Part shown: piece after piece, positions 1-13,700 of the stretch
How positions within the stretch are numbered: the stretch's first letter is position 1
Layout: each line of letters starts with the position of its first letter
Assembly (NCBI RefSeq): GCF_029227915.1
Contig: NC_079876.1
Span: forward strand, 21,516,001 to 21,580,000
Length of the DNA stretch: 64,000 nt
Source: Hydractinia symbiolongicarpus
Taxonomy: Eukaryota > Cnidaria > Hydrozoa > Anthoathecata > Hydractiniidae
Reading direction: 5' to 3'
The notes under the pieces: generated by a model
Databases searched by the model: none
What the model saw: only the letters and a program-made list of their open reading frames with translations
Told to the model about the DNA's origin: nothing
Position numbers and translations under genes: made by a program

Positions 1-14
1 CATGCTTTTTGCAG
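1..14 (+). CDS. possible tail of an upstream TTC39 exon
   Basis: The first 14 bases read ATG CTT TTT GCA G after one leading base, then a good donor (GTAAAT). MLFA would suit the 'TMLF' stretch that precedes the mapped part of TTC39 proteins, and the exit phase matches the entry phase of the 4656 exon. Too little sequence is present to be sure. Confidence 0.15.
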
Positions 15-935
15 GTAAATTTTGTTATGATAATTATATGTGACTGTCTAGGAGAATTTGATTTTCATATACCCATGTAGATGTCTCACCTTGAATGTTT
101 ATATTTTCTTCTTCACCAGTATCTTTCATTGCTAGTTACTAAAATAACAATTATAATGTCAAGATATTAACATTTGATAACCATCAAATTAGCATTTAAT
201 TTTAACGTTACGGCAAACAAAAGTTAAGTAACACTAAATAAAGTTAACTGTAGCATTAGAGCATTAAAATGAGATAACACTATAGTGTTAATTATAATTT
301 CAAAATTGCGCCAATATACGCTAACTAGCCGGGACTCGGCATCGAAACACAGGGTTAAGCCAAAAGTAACTATGTTCACTGACTTTACATAAAAAATCAA
401 ATGCTAACACAAAGTCTTTGATAGAGTAACTTCTTAGAATTGCACCTTTTTGTAGAGACAAAAGCGTTAAAACATGGAAAAGTAAGGGATTTGAAAGTTA
501 AACAAAAATACACGGCTGTAATAAAAAATAAACATAAAAAATTCAAATCATCTGAGACAGGTTTGGTCTTTCTTAAGTTTTATTAGTTTAGTGGTGAAAT
601 TCTTACAGCATCAAATTTGCCTGAAATTAGTTGAGGACGCACCACATTAGATTAAACAATGTTAAATTGACATATTTCTGTTGCATCCAAGGTCAAATGG
701 CTGTCACAAACACATTATATTGCGTTTTTTTGTATATACAAAATTTGGTTATCACTTAGAAAGTTCTTTTTGGCTAAAATACAAAATTACAGTTGTTCTA
801 AAATGCAGAAACCCATAAAACATATGGATGAAGATCTTGACTCCTTACTTAACAACATCGAATAAATTCACTTTAAGATAGACCACTTACCTAAAGTTGA
901 TCCAATGTAATGTAATGTAACCAAAAAAACGAAAA

Positions 936-1118
936 ATGACAGAATATCTTTTTGGTGTTTGCAATGAAGTACTGTCAAATAATCCAAAAATGTATAAAGA
1001 TTTTAGTATACAATGCAATAAATGTGACATCTGGTTTCACTTTCAATGTGCAAATATATTGAAATCTGCTAACTAAGACTAAAAAGAAGACTTGTACTGT
1101 CTCAAATGTTTGAAGTAA
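936..1118 (+). pseudogene. PHD-finger-like fragment with stops
   Basis: The frame from ATG 936 to TAA 1118 gives C..., CNKCDIWFHFQC and LYCLKC. That is the spacing of the second half of a PHD-type C4HC3 finger (C-x2-C-x4-H-x2-C-x(n)-C-x2-C), with two in-frame stops before the last pair. Such fingers occur in cnidarian LINE-type ORFs as well as in chromatin proteins. The short length, the stops and the repeat-rich setting favour a retroelement relic. Confidence 0.45.
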
Positions 1119-1450
1119 CTTTAATAATAGCTGTATTCTGTTCAAAAGAGTTGTGCCGCAGATTTATTTTGGAAACTCTCGTGTGAAGTGGTGTAAGGTT
1201 TGTAGGTCTTCTTTTGACCTTTTTCTCTTTTAAATACTTTGTTTATATAGGAATATTTATTTTCTGTATGTTTATGTTTAAATCATCACGTTTTCTAGCC
1301 ATGTAAGATTTTGGCTCTAAACGTAGATTTCCAGGTAGCAACCTCTATTCTCAATCTCTTGGTATATTAATGTTTATTTTTATGTTGGGGTTGTTGCTCT
1401 CTATCTAGCTTTTAATACCTCTGGTTAAAAAGTGAAAGTAGTAATTTTTA
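1119..1450 (+). mobile_element. truncated Helitron-like copy (5' part)
   Basis: TTTAATAATAGCTGTATTCTG at about 1121 matches the 5' end of the units at 57-63 kb. The order then follows the 63.0-63.4 kb unit: GTTTGTAGGT, CATCACGTTTTCTAGCCA, TTTATTTTTATGTTG, CTACCTCTGG-like text and AAAAAGTGAAAGTAG. It stops near 1450 without the 3' hairpin or CTAG end. Confidence 0.5.
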
Positions 1451-1560
1451 AATCAAGGAAACACAGTGTCTTTGTTTCCACATACTTCCATAGTAAACTT
1501 TAAACCTGAACTCGGTGTATTGACAAATGTAAAAAAAAATCATTCAAACGTTTCATGCCA

Positions 1561-1860
1561 TTAACATACACAGTCGTCTATATACAAAATTTCATAAAAA
1601 TCTGATCCATATACTCCATTATCTATAGAGGAAACAGCAATATTTGCATATAAGCAAGAGTTGGAGCACCTGTAGCCATACCATTTCTTTAGGAGATTAT
1701 CCTTTCCAAATTTAGAGTTGTTGTTAAATAGACAAATTTCCAGTGCTTTAATCAGAAAATCAGTAGGTAGCTCTTTGTTTAGTATTAATCCATTGCGATT
1801 GTCTATGCTGAGATACATGTTAATGTTGTTAAAAGAAACTAAGGATTTACCATTAGGCAT
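1561..1860 (-). pseudogene. Penelope-like reverse transcriptase fragment
   Basis: A 99-codon stretch contains SNNNSKFG-like (FNNNSKFG), SNSCLYANIAV and YIDDC motifs typical of Penelope-type RTs (NNNSKF, NG-ATGA, SCSYAD and RDD-C blocks). The NG-ATGAP block is read in a neighbouring frame at 1660-1690, so at least one small frameshift pair is present. No GIY-YIG endonuclease is seen nearby. This is a broken relic; clade assignment is from motif memory only. Confidence 0.5.
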
Positions 1861-4655
1861 TCTATTTGTATTTAAACTGTCAATAATCTGAAGTAAATGA
1901 TATTCTTTATTCTAATTTTCATCTTCTCAATTAGATATGCTCAAATGACTTTTACGGGCTAGATTTTTAATGGTTGTATCCTGTTTATGTGTTTTATACA
2001 AAGTAGCTTTCTTACCACCTCTGTAGGATCGTAGTTTAATTTTGTGAAAGAGCTATGTTCAATCTGTTCATTAGCTTTCATCATATCGACCTTTTTTTCT
2101 ACAATTAAAAAACGATTGCCTTTATCTTGCTGATGTTTGATAGTTGTACTTTCAGGATTAAACAAATTTTCTTATCTCCACTAGTTAAGACATTTATGTT
2201 CATTCATGGAAAGGTTGTCTTTAACAATCTTTTTTTTAGTAACTCCAAATAACTCTCTTTCAACATTAGCTAGGAATGTTTCAATCTCAGAAGTCGTGGT
2301 TTTAGGTGCTCTCTATTCAGATGGTATTCTCAGTGATGGCTGTATACTATTCACAGTTGAAGCTGTAAAGCGATTGCTACTGCCAGCAATATCTTAGTTG
2401 TTAAAAATAAAGTGTTTTCCTCTTTTAAAATTTTAAAAAATTCAAAGGTATTTATCAATTTAGTAGCATAATCGTTTGCACGCACAATTCCGGCTTGTCA
2501 CTTTACAGAATAGAAAACAATATTTTGTTGACCATCTGGTTCCATTGAAGGTTCAAGATAAGTAGCGCTGCTAAGGCTTGAGCGTAGACACAAAGTATAC
2601 AAAAGTATACAGACATATGGGTTACCTTGGTAACTGGTTTGACTGCAGCCAATTGAAAGGAATATTTTGTCAAATTTATATACAGTATTATTAGAAAAAA
2701 AGGGGAACAACAACAACAAACAATGGTTACAATTTTGTTTTATTGTCTTTCTATTGCTGCTATGTACAATAAATAAATTCTACAAAGTAATTTAGTAATT
2801 ACGTAATTTCAATGCAATTATAGACTATTATTTTATTACTATTGTCATTGCTACAGATAATCACATCTTTTTATTCCTATTCCTGTATTGAAAATTAAAA
2901 ATTCGTTGTTGTAGAATTTTATTAAAATGTGAATATAGGAAAAATATATTATAAAACGTTTGACTTTGCCTTTGTTCATGGAATTTAATAATTGCGGGAA
3001 AAAAACCCACTTTCTTATTATAAGAACAAATTTGAACACAAACATTAGATTTTGCAGAGAAATACAAGCAGAAGCTGAAATCGTTGTTTTTAAAGCTAAG
3101 AACAACACATTTATGTTTAATAGTGTTGTAGCTGAAAGAAAAATTATTATAAAAAAATTAAATTTTTGACGGGTTGTGACTTATATAGGTTGCATTCCTA
3201 TTGCAAAGATTACGAAAGATAATGACCTGCAAGTAAAAGCCAACCATACATTCTAGCAAGTTGTGAGGGAAAGGTCTTGGCTTTGTTTACATTATTTGAC
3301 ATGCACTGAAAATCAAGGCTTACCACAAAAAGTCAAAATGACGTAATCTAGCTTGGCCGAGTGCTTTTTAATGTTATAGCGTTATTTTCATGTTAATTGT
3401 TGTTATCGTCTTAGCGTTAATATTATTTCAACAAAATTATATTAGCGTTATTTATGTTAAATTTTAGGGCTAAAGCATTAATATTAGTGCTCAAAACACT
3501 AAATAATGCTATTTGTTTGTTATCAAGTTTCCCTGGACAATCACATATTTTGTGCTGCAGCACTTGGTTTTTTTAATGTAAAAAGTGAGAAGGCAAGGAG
3601 AGTTACTGCTATGTAATGCTTAACAATAGATAAATCAGTCAAAATAACTATTTGACACAAAGTTATAGGTTTGAAAAAGCGAGTTGTTTTTGAAATTAAG
3701 CTAAGTTTTTTAGAGATGAATAAGGAATTACATCATCATTATTCTAACGATAATTTATTTGGCTTTCAGAATATATTTATTACTACTATCAGTAGCAAAG
3801 GAGATATTTCAAATACTGAATATGCCTTTCAAAGACAGAACTTTAAGGAATTAGAACGAACTGGAAACCTTCACATAGTTATCCCCTCTCGCGTAAAAAT
3901 AGGGGTGGTTAAAATTTTCCTAGTTAAAAGGGTGGGATAGGTTTTTTTAGACAACAACAACAACAAAATGTCTTGAATACGAGTTCAAATTAATAGGGTG
4001 TTTACGTTACATATCCATCACAGGAAGAAGATAATACCTTAACCTCAAAATAATAGAGGGGTTACTCTCAAAATAAGAAGGGTGGGGTTCTTAATAATAG
4101 GGGGCTGTTTTAAAAAAAGAGGGTTATGCTTTACCTTGTTATGCTTCAGAAGTAAATACTTTAAATGCTATTTCTGCGTAGTTTCAATTATGTATGAAAA
4201 ATATGTATTTTTAGGACCCAGTGACATAACATCATTGAGTAGTTATAGACAAAAGTTCTCTTTTTATAAGTATGCGTACTAGTTATGACTGGATCAAAAA
4301 TTTTTTACAACTATTTATGTTTTGTCATTCAAATTGCCAACTTTAACAGGGTTGAACACACTTTTTTTTGTTTAATTTTTGTTTTGCCAGATCTGAAAGA
4401 ATTTAAATCTAAAATATAAGATATATTATAGTAATTATAAATGTTAACCAATCATTATTTTCAGTGCTAACAATAATTGAAATAATCACAATCAATTATT
4501 GGCAATGTAAAGCTGTGATTACTTTTAAAGATTTTTTCAGTTTTATGTAGGAGTTATGATAATAACAAAGAAACTCATAAATTTAGCTGGTAAGCTATCT
4601 TGTTAATTCCTCTTTTTCTGTGTGAAAATGTTTATATTAAATTTTTTGGTTTTAG
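1861..4655. other. intronic/intergenic DNA, no gene seen
   Basis: AT-rich sequence with scattered short ORFs that lack recognisable motifs. 2700-2725 and 3950-3965 hold short AAC repeats. 3340-3530 holds the AGCGTTA-rich tail of the candidate TIR element. No TTC39 exon upstream of 4656 could be recognised. Confidence 0.5.
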
Positions 4656-4723
4656 TGGAGCTGCATGCTGAACTCTGTTATGCAGAATGTTTACTTGAGC
4701 GAGCGATGCTGACATTTATTCAG
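4656..4723 (+). CDS. TTC39: TTC39 exon ([13 protein letters not shown] block)
   Basis: Acceptor GGTTTTAG, donor GTATGT. The exon enters with two bases of a split codon, then gives [20 protein letters not shown] and IQ, the hallmark AE-CYAE-LL-A-LTF block of TTC39 proteins. It ends in phase 0 into the 121 bp intron before the next exon. Confidence 0.85.
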
Positions 4724-7700
4724 GTATGTATGAAAAGGATATTGAAGGCAAAGCTTGCCGAAATTATGTTGATACAAAGTTGTGTTTTAGAGTCCTATTG
4801 TGTTTGACCTTGGGACGAGGCTTACGTTGCAAATATCTATTTAGGATGAGAATTTGATCAGTTTCATAAAAGGAGGATTGAAAATTCGAAGTGCATACAA
4901 TATGTACAGGTAAGCTATGAAATGCAAAAGATCCATGTTGTGATCCAAAATTTTTCAATTAACTTTAGAATATAGATTTTAAGTTAAGCTAGCATGGGTC
5001 AGACAGGGTAAATGACCTTCCAAAAAAGCTAAACTCAACTTAATGCGCCCCAAAAATTAAGGCGGGAAAGCCTTTATTATGGATCCGTGTTCTTAGATTT
5101 TGCAAATAACACTTGTACAAACACCACTGTCACTTCCCAACATTTCACCCAAATATCTGAAGTTTTCTTCCATCTCTAAACCACCATGTCTATTTCAAAA
5201 CTTAACAAGAAACCGCGGTTGGTTTGAAATCACACTTATCAAAAAAACATTTCATAGTACTCATTCTGGCCAAGAATAGAAGAATGTGTCGCTAGGATAC
5301 TAATCTGGATATTATTAGGGAAAAATAATTAACTGTATCCAGTTGCATCAGTCATACCAGTCAAACCAAATTGTTCATACAAATATTAAAACATGGTGTG
5401 TCAAAGGAGAAAGTAAAACTAGTTAAGAATACAAGCCAAACTCTGACATACATTGTGAATAAGATTTGTAAGAAAGCCTCGTTAACGAGGTCGTCAAACT
5501 TCTGCGTGCTTTAAAGTTTTTTTAACCGTTCTTATCACTCTGGACAGGTTCTTGTTTTCAAAAAAACACAATTTTTGTATGAGAGCTATTATCTTCTGTG
5601 CGTGCGTGAGAGTTTATTTCAAAAAAATATGCAGAAAGAAAAACTGAATATGAGTTGTGCTTTTGTAAAAGCACATGTAAAAAAATCAAATCAAAACGTG
5701 AACTTATATTTTTCACAAAATTTGAAACTTTATAATAATACAACATTAATACAACATTCTCCGGTTAAAACACAGGCTAGGTATCCGTAGCATTAAAATG
5801 CTATTCAGATAAGAAGATTGAGTTGGTTGGGACACTTGAAAAGAATGGATGAGGATAATTGGGTAAGAAAGTGTAGAGACTTGATAGTTCCTGCGGCAAA
5901 GGCCAGAGGCAGACCGAGAAAGACTTGGCAGGAGGTAATAAGGACAGACTTTGAGTTTAGATCTAACACATTCTAGATCAGATTGGAAGAGGGTCATTAA
6001 TTAACCCTGTCCAACTCATGCTGTCATTGAAAACGGATGTTAAGTTGAGAATGATGATAATGATGAAGATTTACTTCCTTTTTGCTTGTAAAATTTCGGA
6101 AATTTAAAGATAGCACAGCAATAACAGCTTCTTTCTCCATCTTAACTAAGGAACGTGCTTCAATAAAAACAGCTAAAGATAAGATGTTCTTTCTTAACTT
6201 TATATCAGGAAAGCACAGCAACATCAGCCTTCCCTTTACGTGCGAAAATAGTAGAAAATTTTTGATCCGGTGAAATGAGCATTAACAATGACTCGAATCC
6301 AGTGTGATAAAAATGTCCTGAACTTCGCCGTCACCGTGATGAAAGGGTAAACCAACATATCACATTACTTCCTATGTGTTGTTTAATCAATCTCTCCTCT
6401 TCCTTATTTCTTTTTTCAAATCCATACCTTACTCCACACCTCCTTACATTTAGTGACTTCCTAAGATGTCCAATAAAGGCAGCATCTAAAATGACAAGCT
6501 TGCTGTCTCCAAACTTAAATGTCACTGCTATTAACTCATGTATTATCCCTGGGGATATTAATTGTTATTATTTAAAATAAAACGACCATTGAGATATAAA
6601 GTCGATCTTTGAAGGTTATAGTTTTAGAAATTAATAAAGAGTGCTACACAAATTGTGTTTAGTAATAATCTGCAGAGCAGTAGTGATACTGGGAGTGATC
6701 ATGAACTAATTGGTTGCGTGCAAAAAATAAAGCATATTAAATACCAAGATCATACAATAAAGTGTCCGAATAATGCAAATTATGAGCAAAGAAATCTTTG
6801 CAGTCATCTTTTCCGCCGACTACTGTTCAATATAGCAAACCTTGTGTGTACATACAGCCTTCTAATCATTTATGAAAATAGTTACTGACGTATTTGTTAA
6901 ATAATATGGTTAGCTGCGTACAACATAATGAAGTAATTATTTATGCTAATGGTAATGTTCTCTTCACAACATCTGATGACTTTACTATGATCGAAAACAA
7001 ATTTAATAAAGATCTTAGCCACCTGAATACATGGTTATCAAGAAACGAATTACTTATCAATCTAAAGAAGGGAAAGACAGAAGTCATGCTCTTTGGTTCT
7101 GGAAATGGTTGAATAAAGTTGCTAATCGACATCTTAATGTATCAATTAACAATACTAAGATTACCAATAAAAATAGTTGGAAGCACCTTGGTGTTTCACT
7201 TGATTGGACACTAACATTCAACGGTCATTTTGATAACACGTCGAAGAAAGATTCTAGAGTGAACTTGATACAGAGGAAATGCTGTACTTTAATAAATGTG
7301 TGCTCTTATCATTTTATCATACTGTTCCATTAAACATTAAAGGAATTTGAAGATTGGAGAGAAGATGTAGAAGAATAGTAGAATAGTGTCATGACATCCT
7401 AATTTTTCTCTGAAAATTCCTATGATTTAAAAAATGATAAATAAACGAGTATGTATGATGGTTTTCGATAGTGTGGTGCAGAGAGGTTGCTAATGTAAAA
7501 GCATTAGGCACGGCAAGGAAGGGGCACAGCAAGGAAGGGGCACAGCAAAGGCAGGCAAAGAAACGGGAAGAGGAATCAGCAAGGCATGGGTAGGCAAGGC
7601 ATGGGAGGCACAGGCAAGGGCAGAGTAGGCAGTCACCAGAAAAGACATAGGAAGGGTAGAAAATATTTTAGTGCAAATATTTCAAATTTAAAAGCTCAAA

Positions 7701-10700
7701 AAAAGGTCTCAAATTTATACCAGGTCAATATACAGTGAATCATGTTAGCAGAATTATGAGCTAATTCCAGTATTTAAACAATCGGTCATAACGCCCTTGG
7801 TTCCAATAACAACAACATTAAAATGTCAAGATATAGAAATAATCAGAGAAGTCCATGTGAAAAGCAAAATTTTTTAGTTAAAAAAGCAGGTTTATTGACA
7901 CAAAACTTTTTAACAAAAAGTGATAGATCGATTACAAAAACAAAGCATCTTTGGGCTCTATAAATTAAAGTGATGAATGTATGCAACTCCCCCCTCTACG
8001 ACTCAAAAATTGCTATTAAACTCAATATAGCTAATAGCATATACCTATGAATACCTGGTGCAAGATAATTATGTTTTTCCTAGCCGAGTGTCATAACCAT
8101 TAGACCAACAGGGCATAAATATATATATATATAGATGAAAAACTTTACAGATGCATCTTATATATGCTTACGGATTTAAAGCACACATACTAACTAGACG
8201 GGGGAACCAGGTGTGAAAATGTCTGGTTAAGTTACAAGTAACTGTGACCGGACATTAAATATCTGGTCGATTTTTAGGAATTGTAAACTTTGCCACACAT
8301 GAAGAGCACTTTAGTATAAGTATGCAGTATATCAATAATTTTGTGTAGCGCGCACAGCATTAAGGTGTATCAGGTGTAATATATATTTTTTAAAAAACAA
8401 CTTTGCTGCAAAAATACAATTTACGTATGTTGTGCCCATTGTATCAAATTTTCTCAAAATGTTCCTGGCCATATTTTAAAAAGGATTTTTAATCCAGGGT
8501 GAGCACTTAGTGCAGGTAAACAATGCCGAACATCCACATAATAGCCTAACAAAAAAAAATTGTAGTGCAACTTTAGTTATATAGAAACACAGGTACCAGC
8601 CTGACGTTAACATAAGTCCAAGCGCTTAGTATATACAGGTATATTATGTCACCCATCTGTATCGGACAGGCGTAACACATTTTCCAAAAAAACTTATTGC
8701 AACTTTATTTAAATAAAAAACAGCAGAAACTCTCTGTCCAGCTAAAAATAAAACAGCAGTATATGTTTATTTTGCACAACAAGTTTTTATGACAGTAGGA
8801 TTTAAAGCTATTTATAATAGCAATTAATTAGGCTAGCTTGGAACCTAGCTAAAGCTGGAGTTAAGCATGATATCCCACATTGGTGTAAAGATCATGTCAG
8901 GTTACAGAAACAGAAATTATTATGACATTATTTCTATACATATCGGGAAATGAAATAAGAGATATATATTTGAAGGTTTTCAAAACATGTTGACAATTGC
9001 ATAAGAACGACTTGTCAGAATTTACAAAGCCTCTGTAACAGAAAATGTAGATGTTACTGCAAAAAACGTTTTTCGATATATAAATAATTTCTGTTTCTGC
9101 AACTTGGCAAACTGGTGCATGCAAAGTAGATTTTCTGACCTACAACATGGCAATGTTTACTACCCTGGGTCTTTTGTTACGTGCATCCAATATGGTTACA
9201 ATCGTCCACAAAAATATGACTTTCCAATCCGCCTTCATGTCATTCAATGTTACGAAGTGACATTTGTGGCTGAGCAACGTAAACGATTATACGTGACCAC
9301 ATCAACCTTTATATTTAAACTGATCATGAGTGTGCAAAATATGTATAGCTGGCTACTTTTGCTGACTTTGGTAAACTTTTTGACTCTTATGTTTTTGGTA
9401 TAAAATTGCCAAAGACAACAAATTGTATGGACAATTGTAGCTAGAACCAGCTATGTGTTGGGGCATTCCAACAGTTTAGAATTATCTCACTCACTGTGTA
9501 GTATATATAAAGCTACCTAGCTATAGCTAGAAAATCTGTCTGAAAGAATATTTCTATTAGGAAGCTATCTTAGTTCTAAAATAGCTAGCTATATGCTATC
9601 TTAAGTTCTGTTATTATTCCAGCTAGGTCGGTAGTGTTATGCTAGGAAGCTTTAGGTGTGAGTAAGACTAAGAAGGAATATGTTAAAAAAGTAATGATAT
9701 ATTAACTATATAAATTAACCTTTCTTCGTTTTCTTGAAAATGCCTTTCCGTCAGTTGCAATAAGGGCGATATTGAGTTTAAGGAGCTATGTACCCGAAAA
9801 AAAAATCACGTGATATTACTAAAAATGACCCATGGATCACGTGGCTAAAACTGTACACTGAGTTGCTCTTAACCGGACTCACTGCTAGGCCATCTTTAAA
9901 AAACAACAAAAACTGCATCGCCACACTAAAAACACATTGTCTTGCTCAATCAAAAGTTTATGCAAAAAAATGACCAGATTAAACTACTGGGCAACCCTGT
10001 CAAAATTTTACCAAAATAAAAAAAATTTATGTAAATCCTTTACACTCTCCTCCGTCCCGTATATTTGGCTTATTTAATGAGTTGTATTTTTGTGAGTTGT
10101 TTAAGTACTACTTTAAATTAATACGTCATAAAAAAAATACTTGGAACAATAGCTGTTTGCCCTGTTTATTTTGAAGGTGCCTAAATATTTAATGATTTAA
10201 CATTATTAATTCGATCATAAAATGAGTGGTTCTTTTTTGACTGAACATGCTTGCTCGTTTTAATTCAATTTTTAATTTATGTACTTGCGTTGTTGTTTTT
10301 AATGCTCTTTTCAGTCGTTCCATGTGGGTCTTTTTTTCATGCTTTACATCATTTACGCTTGTCGGTCCATTTGTACCCTGTTTTATTTTGGATATTATAT
10401 ATATATACACACATTCATGTTATTGACTGAATCTTATTTTTTTTTAATATTGTACTAATTTTTTCTAATTTTTGGATACAGGACCCTTTGATAACTTTAT
10501 TTTTATTTATTAATAGATATATCCTGTATAAAAATTCGATGTAATAATAATAATAATCATAAAACTTATCCTGATCTTTCTCACTGAGTCCACACTGGGG
10601 AGCATCAACCGAATCAAAAGTGACAATTGCCTTACTTCCTTCTACAAATCTCATTGAAACCCTTATCCACCTGACTTTCTAAACACAATAAATATAAAAA

Positions 10701-13700
10701 AATCTATGTTCCAACATCGTTTTATCTACCTTGGAATGTTAAAGGTAGGTCCTAAAGGCTACGTCCTTTAAAATCGTTAGAAATGTATGAATTGTAATTA
10801 GAAAATGGAAAACATCATTAGGTTGTTTAATGTTTTCGAAACGACGTCAATATTTCCGTTAGAAAAACAAAACAATCAAAATTTTTTCCAAAAAAATGAA
10901 ACCAACTTTTTTATTTCGATTTGGCTTCGTTTATTTCAAAAAACAATTAATACATTGGATTTGTTTTGTTTTTATTGCTTGGTTTGTTAATACTCGATTT
11001 GGTTTCAGTTTTTTCGTTTTGTTTCACTAATCAAACGATTCTTTGCTTTTGTTAGAATTTTCACTTTAAAAGTTGCGGATCCTGTTCCATTTGTTTTGAT
11101 TTCACTAAGTTTTGGTTATAAATTGGATTTCTATGCCGCAAATCTTTCATATGTGCACAATTTTAACGTTTTCATGAACACACAAAATTAAAAGGTTGTT
11201 TTCAGGTAGCTAAATGCTTGTCGTGATGAGAGTGTGTCAACCTCGTACCCAAGGCTTTGGTCTTTTTTCTATGGGACACTGCAAGACGAAAAAAGTTAGT
11301 TGAATTAGTTATTGAAAGGAATGTGTCCTATTTTTGTTTGGCCACCCTTTTATCAGAGAGGGGCAAAATGCCATAGGGCCAAGATTAAAGGGATTTTACT
11401 TGTGAATGTGTCAAGGGTGTTATGGGCGAAATATGTCACATTTAATGTAATTATTTTTACCCACCTCCTCCATGTTTTACATCATATAAATCTTCTCAGA
11501 TGCTTCGATTTTCCCGAGGTCCTTCTTTCCACTTAATAATAGTTCAACAATATATTGGCACACATCCTTTATCTTGTGCATGCCATCTGGCATGACGTTT
11601 TCACATCTGAAATTTTTTTGTTTATTTTAAAAAAATTAACAAACTTTGAATATTTAGTAGTAAACTCCCACTTTAACATTTTAAAAGTGAAAATACCAAA
11701 AATACGACTTTTAAATTACCCTTTACCGTTCTCCAACCGCATAAACTGATATGTGCCTTTTATTCCGTGCACACTCGCGTAAATCTTCTTTTGATTTGCG
11801 ATTAATTCTTTCACTAATGGTTTTTCAGAATTAGATGCCAATTCGACTCCACCAGGAAAGTGTACACAGTCGTGACACATAAAAGAATCTTTTTCAGGTA
11901 CCTTCTCTTTGCAAGATAAACAGTCTTCTTCAAATTACCGTTATGCTGTCCTGGAATATCACACCAGAGACATGCTTTGATAGAACCAGTTGTTGGGACA
12001 TGTAACACTTTCCCTAGCGCCGGAAAACCAAACACAAAATGAAGGAGTTCTATTTTCAATTCAAATTGGACAGCGGTGTATTTGTTTACTAAGGAACATC
12101 CAAATAGCTCAAGTAATTCATCAACCAAGATTCGGATGTATGGCTCCAAGGAATTGGATTTCTTTTACCCATTTCAGGTATGATACCAACCACAAGAAGC
12201 GAACCTATTGTTTTTCTGAATGTGGCTGGCTGATTAAGAATTTGGAGAACCATTGGCCACATGGACTGGTTGGATCTTATAGCTCTCCAAGGACAAAGAC
12301 TGTCTGACGAAAAAGCTAATGCGACTCCGTTCTTGTCACCACTAAAGACGCCATTGTCGCCAAGGCATTCCCTTTTCCACTTGTTGGTGTCATGAATATC
12401 ACTTAGGCTGTTATTGATGACTTCACTGCTACAATCATGCTGCAGGAGCTTCGCCAAATTAACAGAACGGAAATATCTGGCATCCTGTGACCAAGCGGAT
12501 AGTATGTGAATGCTCGTTGAGGCTTGTTTCCTCTGATGTATCGTGGCTGATTAAATCTTGTACATACAGTTTAACTTGATGAATTAAAAATCATGCAGTC
12601 GTTAATACAAAGTGGTATTTCTCCAGACTCGCTAGGAAGGGTTTGATCAATTCTATAGCAGCGGCGAAAAAAGAAGGCATTTCATTGCCTCTCGGCAAAA
12701 ATTCTTTATGATCAGTCCTCAAAATATCGGTCATTGCTTCTTTTGACATATACGGATGACACACGAAAGTTTTTAATTGTCTTGTTGGGGAACCCTCATA
12801 TAACTTTGTGGTGGCTGCCCAGTGGATTTCGTAAAGCGTTTCATCAAAATTTTAAATCCCTCTTGGAACGAAAGTTTTTGTTAAACTCAGAACAACGGTT
12901 CTCCTGATCTTCTACCTGGTGTCTAAGGAACACCCTTTTGCATTTTTTATCCCTGCTACATCCACATGTGTTGCAAAAGATTGCGCTAAAAATAATACTG
13001 ATCTCGTTATTAAGATAATTCTTGTGTTTAAGAACACAACTGTACTTTGCAAAATTATTACCTTATTTGAAAAGATGAAAAGGCTGGGAATAAAGTTGTT
13101 AAATAACTGCTGTAGCCGCAACTTAAGACGAATACAGAACTATTCCAATTTCCTAAGTTTTTGTTTAAACTTTTTTTTAATTAAATTACGCCGGATAACT
13201 CGATTACTGTTTAACTCATACTTATTTTAACTGAACCCCTATTTTTGCCTCCTGAGCCTATTTACGTCATTGCAAATAACATAATTCTTATGCTAATAAT
13301 TCGTATGTTATTGTATGTAATTAGAATTACAATTTTTGGTAGCATACACATAAATATAAAATGTTTAAAATTTTTTTCATCATGTGTTGATCTAAATGTA
13401 CTGTTTTACAAAGTTTTTATTGAACAAAAAATTGCCAAGAATTTATTCTTACTAAATCGTGTTCTAGTTTAAGTAAGTTCAGAAACAACAAGTTTACAAA
13501 TGCTCTGCCATTTTTATTTCCAGAATTTGTTATTCGCATGCATATGATTAAATTTCTAAAGAATAATGTCATTTTTTTCGATGTGAAACTGACTTAAAAT
13601 GGCCATATTTTGTTTTTTTCCTGCAGCTACTGTATTTTTTCTCCAATCCAAATAACGCAGAAGAAATAGCAATGTAACTAAAGCAAAAACGCATACAATT

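Larger units (their letters stand above)
171..3530. mobile_element. candidate TIR-bounded DNA element, about 3.4 kb
   Basis: Near 171-205 the + strand reads TTTGATAACCATCAAATTAGCATT. The reverse complement of 3501-3530 reads CTTGATAACAAACAAATAGCATT, a similar imperfect inverted repeat. Both flanks are rich in GCATTA, TAACGTTA and AGCGTTAT words (181-300 and 3375-3510). The interior holds unrelated PHD, Helitron and Penelope scraps. I see no transposase and no clear target duplication, so this could be two solo ends or chance. Confidence 0.3.

Noticed and set aside
1561-1860. Host gene
   Set aside because: Penelope-type RT motifs and frame damage mark it as a retroelement scrap.
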